A DNA stretch of 64,000 nucleotides from Candidatus Flexifilum breve (GTDB lineage: Bacteria; Chloroflexota; Anaerolineae; Aggregatilineales; Phototrophicaceae): NCBI GenBank assembly GCA_016717205.1, contig JADKGC010000003.1, positions 248,001 through 312,000 of the forward strand. Reading direction: 5' to 3'. Every line of letters starts with the position of its first letter. Within the stretch, counting starts at the first letter, position 1. The notes beneath the pieces are model-generated. The model was not told where the DNA came from and ran no database searches. It worked only from the letters and a program-made list of their open reading frames with translations. Shown here one piece after another: positions 42,836 to 50,457 of this stretch. The position numbers were made by a program, and so were the translations under genes.

Positions 42836-43743
42836 CACCCTTTCACCCCACCGATGTTGATCCCCTCGATGAACTGCTTCTGGGCGACGAAATACAGCAG
42901 CAGAATCGGCGCGGCCATCATGGTGGCCATCGACATCATGAACTGCCACTGCGGGGCTTCCTTGCTCAGCGATTGGTCAAAGAAACGCATAGCCAACGCC
43001 AACGGGAACTTTTCTGGCGTGCTCAAATAGAGCAGCGGCCCTTGAAAGTTGTTCCAGTTGGCCTGAAAAGCGAGCACGCCAATCGCCAGCAGAATCGGCT
43101 TAACGAGCGGCAGCATGATATACACGAAGACTTGAATGACGTTCGCGCCATCCATGATGGCCGCTTCTTCAATTTCGCGCGGAATCGTCATGAAGAACTG
43201 CCGCATGAGGAAGACATACAGCGGCCCCCACGCGAACAGCGACGGCCACGTCAGCGGGTCATAGGTGTCGAGCAAGCCCAACTGCCGCCAGATCAGGAAA
43301 CCGGGGACACGCGTCACAATGCCGGGGATCATGATCGTCGCCAGCATGACCGCGAACAAGGCGTCACGCCCTCGCCAGCGGAAGCGCGAAAAACCGTAGG
43401 CGACGAGCGACGCGCTGGTGATTTCGCCGACCATCGCGAGCACGGTGATGAACAGCGTGTTCCCCATGATGCGCCAGAAGGTCATCTGCGGGTTGATCGA
43501 GAGCAATCGATTCCAGACTTCGAGATAGTTCCCCGGCACAGCCGGATTCGGGATGAAGTTCAGCCCGCGCACAAACAGTTGATCCTGCGTTTTCAGCGAC
43601 GTCGACACCATCCACAGGAAGGGAATGAGGATGAACGCCACGCCCGCGATCAACAGCAGATACACCACCACCCGCCGCGGATCAAAACCACGCCGCGCGG
43701 GCGGATCAACGAGCAAGGGATCGCGCTGCATCACAACCGTCAT
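42835..43743 (-). CDS. Carbohydrate ABC transporter permease, MalG type
   Basis: A 302-residue permease with the EAA loop EEAAIMDGANVIQVFVYIML and the family-typical C-terminal end FVAQKQFIEGINIGGVKG. Six helices are visible. It is one of three transporter genes in the LacI-controlled glycan locus, preceded by three bases from the MalF-type permease, and its stop overlaps the start of the exported glycosidase-like gene. The operon has no ATPase gene. Confidence 0.93.
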   Translation of the reverse strand: MTVVMQRDPLLVDPPARRGFDPRRVVVYLLLIAGVAFILIPFLWMVSTSLKTQDQLFVRGLNFIPNPAVPGNYLEVWNRLLSINPQMTFWRIMGNTLFITVLAMVGEITSASLVAYGFSRFRWRGRDALFAVMLATIMIPGIVTRVPGFLIWRQLGLLDTYDPLTWPSLFAWGPLYVFLMRQFFMTIPREIEEAAIMDGANVIQVFVYIMLPLVKPILLAIGVLAFQANWNNFQGPLLYLSTPEKFPLALAMRFFDQSLSKEAPQWQFMMSMATMMAAPILLLYFVAQKQFIEGINIGGVKG

Positions 43744-43746
43744 GGC

Positions 43747-44865
43747 TTATGCTCCTTCTCTCGCACCTTGATAGAAGACCCAGGCCTGCGACGACCGGAA
43801 AACCAGCGCGGTGAGCGCGATGATCAGCATGAGCATGATCCAGGCCATCGCCGACGCCATGCCCATGTTGCGCAAATTGAACGCCTCTTGGTAGATCTGC
43901 CAATTGAGGAACGTCCCCGCTTCAATCGGTGTGGGGATGAAGGCCGCGACTTCGAAGGCCTGCAGCGCGCCGATCAGCGAGGTGACGAGGTTGTAGAACA
44001 GCGCCGGACTCAGCATCGGGATGGTCACGTTGCGGAACTTCGGCCAGTGGCCACCGCCGTCAATATCGACCGCTTCATACAGTTCTTTGGGGATGCCCTT
44101 CAACCCGGCCAGCAGAATGACCGAATTCGCGCCGAACACCCCCCACAGGCTGATGATGATGAACAGCACCGGCGACAGGCTGGGATTGGTCAGCCACTGT
44201 GGAGTCTCTAAGTTGAGCAGATTGAGAAACGGCGACAGCGCGGAATTCACCAGCCCGCTGGACGAGAACATCCAGCGCCAGAGCAGCGCCGTCGCGACGG
44301 CGGGCAGCACGGCGGGCAGGTAATAGAGCACGCGCCAGATGCCCATCCCGCGCACATTCTGATTGAGCAGCAAAGCGACGGCGAGCGCGCCCGCCAACCC
44401 GAGCGGCACAGTCACGATGGCATAGACCACCGTCAGCCGCATCGACCGCCAGAAGCTTTCTTCGCGCGCGCCCAGCACAAAGCCGCCATCGGCAATCTGC
44501 ACGCGGACGATCTCATCATAGCGTGGGGGTAACGCGCTGGAACTGCGCTGATCGGCTGATTCCAGCGGCGCGAACGCCAGATCGAACAGCTCCGCATAGT
44601 TCTCCGTGCCCACCCACTCCGGTGGACGAAAGAGATTGTATTCGGTGAAACTGAGGTACAGCGACGCGCCAATCGTAAACACATTGAAGATCAGGAAACC
44701 GACCACCCACGGCATGACCAGCGTCCGCCCGGCGGCGGCTTCGGAACGCGCGCCGAGCCGCAGCTGCACCTGATAGACGATGAACATGGCTGCTGCCAAC
44801 CCGCCGGCCACCAGCACATAACGGATCAGCGTGGGAATGTAAGTATTGAGCACGCTCAGATCCAT
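43747..44865 (-). CDS. Carbohydrate ABC transporter permease, MalF type, with N-terminal extension
   Basis: A 372-residue permease, some 60-70 residues longer than the 300-residue norm. The extra part is an additional N-terminal helix (LVAGGLAAAMFIVYQVQLRL, about 18-37) and a periplasmic loop of about 50 residues between the second and third helices (around FAPLESADQRSSSALPPRYD). The EAA-like loop is YEAVDIDGGGHWPKFRNVTI. It pairs with the MalG-type permease and the binding protein on either side. Extended loops occur in MalF-type subunits that contact the binding protein. Confidence 0.92.
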   Translation of the reverse strand: MDLSVLNTYIPTLIRYVLVAGGLAAAMFIVYQVQLRLGARSEAAAGRTLVMPWVVGFLIFNVFTIGASLYLSFTEYNLFRPPEWVGTENYAELFDLAFAPLESADQRSSSALPPRYDEIVRVQIADGGFVLGAREESFWRSMRLTVVYAIVTVPLGLAGALAVALLLNQNVRGMGIWRVLYYLPAVLPAVATALLWRWMFSSSGLVNSALSPFLNLLNLETPQWLTNPSLSPVLFIIISLWGVFGANSVILLAGLKGIPKELYEAVDIDGGGHWPKFRNVTIPMLSPALFYNLVTSLIGALQAFEVAAFIPTPIEAGTFLNWQIYQEAFNLRNMGMASAMAWIMLMLIIALTALVFRSSQAWVFYQGAREGA

Positions 44866-44899
44866 CTTGGCATCTCCATAAATGAGTTCAAAAGAAGCT

Positions 44900-44929
44900 C
44901 CGCACCCGTGGCGTGGGCCACGAGTGCGG
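44900..44929 (-). terminator. Hairpin between binding-protein and permease genes
   Basis: CCGCACCCGTGGC (44900-44912) and GCCACGAGTGCGG (44917-44929) pair with one mismatch around a 4-base loop. On the minus strand CTTCTTTTG follows. It directly follows the binding-protein gene, the same place as in the other two ABC operons here. Confidence 0.65.
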
Positions 44930-44942
44930 GCAAAAGTGAGAA

Positions 44943-46202
44943 TTAGTTGCCGAGGGTTTCTTCAAGGTCGGGGCGGACTTCAGCGGCGAGTTCGGCGACG
45001 CTCAGATCCGTTTCACCGTTTTGCAGCGGCCCCCAGAATTCGCTCCAGAACAGCGAGTCAAATTCGGCGTAGTTGCCGAAGATCGGCAGGGCGCGCATGT
45101 CACCCGCCGCGGCCACAATCGCGGCGGCGTTCGGTTCCTTGCGCGGTTCGGAAGAGACGAGGTGTTCGACGTTCGCCTGCGAAATGCGCGGCGAGACGAT
45201 CTTCCAGCCCTGAATGGCTTCCGTCAGCGCGACGAGCGCGGCGCAAGCTTGTTCGGGGTTCGCGGTATTGGCATTGATCACCGTGCTGGCGTTCCACGCG
45301 AAGGTCGTGGTGCTGCCGGTTTCCGGGTTCGCCGGGACGTGAATCACGCCCACATCCAACCCATCCACGCGATCCAGGTCATCCGCCGCGCCGCCCATAA
45401 ACATGGCGATCTTACCAGCCTTGAACATTTCGCCGAAGCCCTGTTCCGCGATCACTTCATTGCTCGGCGACATTTCCGGGTTGTAGAGCGTGCTGAGCCA
45501 GAATTCAAAGCCCCGCACAAATTCCGGGCTATCAATCGGGACGCTGGTGAAGTCGGACGAAATCAGTTCGCCGCCCGCCTGCCACACGAAAATGAACGGC
45601 GGCGGCCACCCATTGTTGGTGAAGCCCCACTGATCGACCGCACCGTCACCGTCCGTGTCCTGCGTCAGCGCCATGGCGGTTTCGGTGAAGTCATCCCACG
45701 TCCAGCCATCTTCGGGGTACGCCACGCCTGCCGCATCGAACATGCCGCGGTTGAAGTAGACGACCACCGGCTGCGCGATCCACGGCAAGCCGTAGGTCTG
45801 GCCTTCGAACTGATTCACGGCGAGGATTCCGGGGTAGTAGTCGCTCAGGTCGCCCGCCGTCTGGGGAGCAGCATTCGCGACGGCATCGCACTGGTCAATC
45901 GGCATGAACACGCCGTCCGAGGCCAGCGCCATGTGATTCTGATCCATCCAGTACAGGTCCGCGCCCGTGCCACCCGCAATCTGCGTCTGCACCTGCGTGT
46001 AGTAGTCGCTGGGGATCGGCTCATGCACAATCTGGTAATCGGTCTGGCTGGCGTTGATCTCGTCGATCAAGCCCTGCAGTTCGGCGCTCTCATCGACGCC
46101 CGCCCAGGTCGAAATGCGAATGGTGACCGGATCTTGAGCGGCCACGCTGCTAATGGTCAGCATGAATGCAAGTAGGAGTACAACCAAGCTAAAGCGCTTC
46201 AT
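44943..46202 (-). CDS. Sugar ABC transporter solute-binding protein
   Basis: A 419-residue exported binding protein of family 1. The signal is KRFSLVVLLLAFMLTISSVA (residues 2-21) with cleavage after AAQ; there is no lipobox Cys. Family-like segments: YWMDQNHMALASDGVFMPID, LPWIAQPVVVYFNRGMFDAA, EDGWTWDDFTETAMALTQD and GEMFKAGKIAMFMGGAADD. It is the first structural gene after the LacI regulator and delivers oligosaccharide to the two permeases. Together with two GH130 enzymes in the locus, a beta-mannoside is the best guess for its ligand. Confidence 0.93.
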   Translation of the reverse strand: MKRFSLVVLLLAFMLTISSVAAQDPVTIRISTWAGVDESAELQGLIDEINASQTDYQIVHEPIPSDYYTQVQTQIAGGTGADLYWMDQNHMALASDGVFMPIDQCDAVANAAPQTAGDLSDYYPGILAVNQFEGQTYGLPWIAQPVVVYFNRGMFDAAGVAYPEDGWTWDDFTETAMALTQDTDGDGAVDQWGFTNNGWPPPFIFVWQAGGELISSDFTSVPIDSPEFVRGFEFWLSTLYNPEMSPSNEVIAEQGFGEMFKAGKIAMFMGGAADDLDRVDGLDVGVIHVPANPETGSTTTFAWNASTVINANTANPEQACAALVALTEAIQGWKIVSPRISQANVEHLVSSEPRKEPNAAAIVAAAGDMRALPIFGNYAEFDSLFWSEFWGPLQNGETDLSVAELAAEVRPDLEETLGN

Positions 46203-46273
46203 CGGTTAGTCCTTTCGTGTAAATCTCAGACAATTTTTCTGAACATCGAAGGCCGCCGTGTATGCTATACTCT

Positions 46274-47275
46274 TCACCTCCTTGGTGCGGTGGAATTGCG
46301 CTCCACCATATGTACCGGGACAATGATTTCCGAAGCCAGCAGATCAGGGTCTTGAAGCAGCATCAGGACACGGTGCGCCGCTTCTTTGCCCATCTGCTGG
46401 CGAGGGATACGTAGGGTCGTGAGCGGAGGGTCATTGAGTTCCGCCCACGCGATGTCGTCAAAGCCGACGACGCTCAGATCATCCGGCACGCACAGACCAC
46501 GCCGGTGCGCCTCACGAATTGCGCCAATCGCCATCGAGTCATTGACCGCGGCAATCGCTGTGATTTCGGGATGCGCCCCGCTCAAACGGCGGTAGGCTTC
46601 CCGCCCGCTCTCAATCGTCGTCTCGTTCATGTGGACGACTTCGACCTCCGACAGCGCCCGATGATAGCCCCACACGCGTCGCGCCGTGCTCGCCCACTCC
46701 GTCGGCCCCGCGATCACCCCGATCTTGGTATGTCCGAGGTTGAGCAGATGCTGCGCCGCCAGATAGGCGCCTGTCTCGTCATCGCTGTTGACACAGTTGA
46801 CAGGTGTAAAGTCCAGACGATTGTCCACCAGCACGAGCGGCAGTTTCGTGTGCAGCATGGCATTGATGAACCCCGCCGGAATATCGGGTCCGGCGAGGAT
46901 CATCGCGTCGATGCGGCGTTCACGCACGAAGCGAAAATCGACAGGGTGCGCCAGGGTGTCGGGCGTGAGCGTCTCGAAAGCGACGTGATAGTCTGACCGC
47001 GCGATCACCTGCTGCACGCTGTGCAGAATCTCGGTGTAGAACGGGTCGGCAGCGGCGGGGAGTCCGGCTTTTTGCAGGAAGAAGAAGCCAATGTTGAATG
47101 TCTGCGACGTCGCCAGACCGCGCGCCGTCAGCGTGGGCGTGTAGTGGAGTTCGCGCGCTTTGGCGAGGACACGCTCGCGCAGTTCGGCACTCACCCCGGG
47201 ACGATCATTGAGGGCGCGTGACACGGATGCGCCGGAAACACCTAAGGCTTTCGCGATTTCATCGACGACTGACAT
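46274..47275 (-). CDS. LacI-family transcriptional regulator of the GH130 glycan locus
   Basis: A 333-residue repressor. The N-terminal HTH (VDEIAKALGVSGASVSRALN) and hinge helix (TPTLTARGLATS) are typical, followed by the periplasmic-binding-protein-like sugar domain (GFFFLQKAGLPAAADPFYTE, VNSDDETGAYLAAQHLLNLG, VVGFDDIAWAELNDPPLTTL). ATG 47275 is preferred over an upstream in-frame start because the HTH begins immediately after it. It sits between two diverging gene sets, the transporter/GH130 operon to the left and the second GH130 cluster to the right, and probably represses both through the operator at 47303-47318. Confidence 0.93.
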   Translation of the reverse strand: MSVVDEIAKALGVSGASVSRALNDRPGVSAELRERVLAKARELHYTPTLTARGLATSQTFNIGFFFLQKAGLPAAADPFYTEILHSVQQVIARSDYHVAFETLTPDTLAHPVDFRFVRERRIDAMILAGPDIPAGFINAMLHTKLPLVLVDNRLDFTPVNCVNSDDETGAYLAAQHLLNLGHTKIGVIAGPTEWASTARRVWGYHRALSEVEVVHMNETTIESGREAYRRLSGAHPEITAIAAVNDSMAIGAIREAHRRGLCVPDDLSVVGFDDIAWAELNDPPLTTLRIPRQQMGKEAAHRVLMLLQDPDLLASEIIVPVHMVERNSTAPRR

Positions 47276-47302
47276 CTGTAATGTCCACAAAAAGACTAGT
47301 TT

Positions 47303-47318
47303 ACGTAATCGCTTGCGT
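47303..47318. promoter_or_regulatory. LacI-type operator in the divergent promoter
   Basis: ACGTAATCGCTTGCGT is an imperfect palindrome (12 of 16 positions) with the central CG of LacI-family operators, between the regulator's start at 47275 and the divergent gene at 47374. Confidence 0.6.
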
Positions 47319-47373
47319 TGTTCTTACGTTTTGACTATAGTAGAGTTCGTAGGGGTTGTCAAGAAGATCAGAA

Positions 47374-49300
47374 ATGAGCCCTTCTCTTATGATACAAATT
47401 GCACAATTCTTTATTTCCAACGAGCAGTTAACGAGTGGTGCGCCCGCTCACGGGGAGGGTGACGCTTGGCATTGGGCGGTGCAGTTCACACCTGCGCACG
47501 GCGGCACATGGATCGACACGACCCTCACGGCGTCCCGCGAGCTCACGCTCAATCCCGCGCAGATCGTGTGGCTGGGCGCGCTCGACAACCTGAATGATCG
47601 GCAAGCGCACACCTGGCGGCAAACGATTCTGCGCGCGCCGACGACCAACCAGGGGGGATTAGGCGGCAACGATCTCCCCGCTGGGTATCTTTACGACCAC
47701 GCGACTCACACCGAAACCATCGTCTATTTCCCGCCGGACAGCCTGCAGTGGTCGCCGCACCGCTTCTATGAGCTGACCCTGCGCGAAGTGATCGAATATC
47801 GCCCGACGCCGCGCTATGGTCTCGGCCTGGTCCCTAACACTCCCAACCCCAACTTCACCTTCCCGCCGGGTAAGCACCGCTTCCGCTTCTGGTACAAGCA
47901 GTCGCCGCTGGCGGCGACCCCGGATCCGTGGGTGGCGCAGCGCCGCCTGATCGATGCCGTCGCACCGCTGCTCGACCCGCAGCCCACGCTCATCCCCGAC
48001 GCACCGACATGGGACGAGCTGGCACATAGCACGCTGAGCGACCTCCATAATGAAGCGTGCTGGATTGAAGCGAGTGGCAAGCAGGGACTCCGCGCCTATG
48101 TGAAAGGCAGTTCAGCCATTGGGCGTGACGAGCAAACGGGCTTCGAACTGATGACACAGCTCGACGTGCTGCTGCCCCTGCTGCATTGGCGCGAACGGAC
48201 CGGCGCGGCGGGCGCGGACAGCCTCATCGAACGCTTGCTGGACGCGGTACGCGCCTACCAGATCATCGACCCGCATCACTATCTGCCGAATCACTACCCG
48301 TACCAGCCAACGGATACGTTCATGGATACGTGGTACTTTTATGAGAACGCGCTGGTCAAGCTGCCGTGGGTGGCGCATCTGACGGGCGACTCTGATCTCC
48401 GGCAGACCTTTCTCACAGCCCTGGATGGTGCGCGCGAATTCGGCGCAAAAACGCGGCATCTGCTGCCGCTGTTCGCGGATGCCAAGGGCTGGCAAGCGCG
48501 TGGGAGTCTGTTGAATGCGGGCGTGAGCGGGATGTTCGCGGCGGGCTGCTGGCTGGCCTACCAGATGACCGACAATGTCAACTATGGTCGATGCCCGACA
48601 GGCGCTCACGACGATCATGCAGCTGCCGCCGCACCGGTTGACGCATGAGCCGCAGCAGTTGTCGTTCGCCGCCGCCGCAGCTGTGCCGTACGAGGGCTGG
48701 GAAGATCGCGTGGCCGATTTCGTCAACCTGGCGCTGCGTATGGGCTACTGGGGCAAAGATCCCACCGTTCCATTCTACGATCCGCGCGGTATGTTTCAGG
48801 CTTGCGCCTCACTGTGCTACCCGGCCTACAAAGAGAATGTTGAAACGATCTGGGCGTGGTCAGAACTGCTCAATCAGGATGACCTGCGTCCCAAACTGCC
48901 CGTCAGTTTGATGGCAGCGTTCGCCAATCTGCAGCGCTGCCATAACTACGCCTTCTTCGACCCGTTCCTGCCGGAGTCCATGCGGCGCGGTCCCTGCCCG
49001 TATATCCCCTATGAGGATTTGGCGACCGCGGAATTCACGCATACCGCCAAGCTCGGCAAGGAGCTGTACGGTGCGGGTGAAGTCTTTTGGAGCGCGCTCT
49101 TGTTCAGCCGCCCCGGCTTTCTGACCGATCTACCGCCGGATGTGCTCACATTCGCACTCGACGTCCCTTGTCTATCGCTCGAACGTGCGCCGCGCCGCTG
49201 GCTCGTCTACAATCCGCGCCCGACTGCCCTCGAAATCCGCAGTCAACAGGGCGATCTCTTGCTCGAACCGCATGCTTATCATATTGTAGGAGAGGACTGA
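47374..49300 (+). pseudogene. Unassigned (alpha/alpha)-toroid glycosidase-like protein, frameshifted
   Basis: Two frames form one protein of about 640 residues. The first (from ATG 47374, or MIQIAQFF at 47389) runs to QMTDNVNY at 48585; the second resumes with VDARQALTTIMQLPPHRLTH and ends at TGA 49300. One surplus G at about 48586 explains the change. The first 180 residues are beta-rich (WHWAVQFTPAHGGTWIDTTL). The rest is helical with conserved-looking aromatics (PHHYLPNHYPYQPTDTFMDT, WYFYENALVKLPWVAHL), as in toroid glycosidases or lyases. There is no signal peptide. I cannot name the family. It is translationally coupled to a GH130 gene (TGATG). Confidence 0.65.
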
Positions 49301-50358
49301 TGTTCACCCGTCATCCACTCAATCCGCTCATCACGCCCGCGCATCTGCGCCCTTCCCGACCCGATTACGAAGTCATCGGCGCTTTCAACGCCGGAGCAGC
49401 ACTCGTGCACGGCGAGACGATCCTGCTTGTGCGCGTCGCCGAACGCCCCATCAAATCTGATCCGCAGTGGATCGTGTGCCCCTATCTCGATGCAAGCGGG
49501 GAAATCACACTTCTGCGCGTCCATCCCGATGATTCGGATTACGACACGCGCGATCCGCGCTTTGTGCGCCATTTGCCCAGTGGGAATGTATTTCTCACAA
49601 GCATGAGCCACATCCGCTGCGCGCGCAGCCGTGACGGCGTGCATTTCACGATCGGCGATCAACCGTTTTTGCAGGCGGAAACCCCCTATGAAGCGTTCGG
49701 CGTAGAGGACGCGCGCATCACGCCGCTCGGCGACGAGTACTACATCAACTACTCCGCGGTGAGCAGCCACGGGATCGCTACGGGTCTGGCGCTGACACGC
49801 GACTTCCAGACGGCGCGGCGGCACGGAATCATCTTCCCGCCATCGAATCGCGATGTCGCCATCTTCCCGCGTCAAGTCAACGGGCTGTATGCCTGCTATC
49901 ACCGTCCCATGCCTGGCGATTTCGGCGCGTACAGCATCTGGTATGCGACCTCGCCCGATCTCGTGCGCTGGGGCGATCATCAGGTGGTGGTACAGGGAAG
50001 CCGAATGGGCTGGGATTCGGGTCGCGTCGGCGGCGGGGCACCGCCTGTATGGACGGAACACGGCTGGCTGTCGATCTATCATGCGGCAGATCGGACGCAG
50101 CGCTACTGCCTCGGTGCACTGCTGACCGACCACGATGATCCCACGCGCGTCCTGGCGCGGAGTTCAACGCCGATCTTTGCGCCGGAACTTCCCTACGAAA
50201 CCGACGGTTTTTTCCCGAACGTCGTGTTTACGTGTGGCGCCACCGTCATCGGCGACACACTGCGGTTGTACTACGGCGCTTCAGATGAGACGATCGCGCT
50301 GGCGGAAGCCTCCCTGTCTGAGCTTCTGGAGACGCTGCGGCGCGAACCAGCGCCCTAA
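49300..50358 (+). CDS. GH130 glycoside phosphorylase/hydrolase, second copy
   Basis: A 352-residue beta-propeller of family GH130. The proton-donor Asp is in EAFGVEDARITPLGDEYYIN (near residue 130). Other family stretches are FNAGAALVHGETILLVRVAE, RDVAIFPRQVNGLYACYHRP and WLSIYHAADRTQRYCLGALL. The catalytic motif VEDAR differs from LEDPR in the first copy, so the two belong to different subgroups and probably differ in linkage or chain length. The ATG follows TAGGAGAGGACTG and overlaps the preceding stop. No signal peptide. Confidence 0.9.
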   Translation: MFTRHPLNPLITPAHLRPSRPDYEVIGAFNAGAALVHGETILLVRVAERPIKSDPQWIVCPYLDASGEITLLRVHPDDSDYDTRDPRFVRHLPSGNVFLTSMSHIRCARSRDGVHFTIGDQPFLQAETPYEAFGVEDARITPLGDEYYINYSAVSSHGIATGLALTRDFQTARRHGIIFPPSNRDVAIFPRQVNGLYACYHRPMPGDFGAYSIWYATSPDLVRWGDHQVVVQGSRMGWDSGRVGGGAPPVWTEHGWLSIYHAADRTQRYCLGALLTDHDDPTRVLARSSTPIFAPELPYETDGFFPNVVFTCGATVIGDTLRLYYGASDETIALAEASLSELLETLRREPAP

Positions 50359-50457
50359 GGAATCGGTGTGACCTAGGGCGCGCAACATAACGTCGCGCAG
50401 TCGACCCATCTGCGGTTAAAATGGGAGGCAAACCTATCTCACGCCGGGAATAAACTC

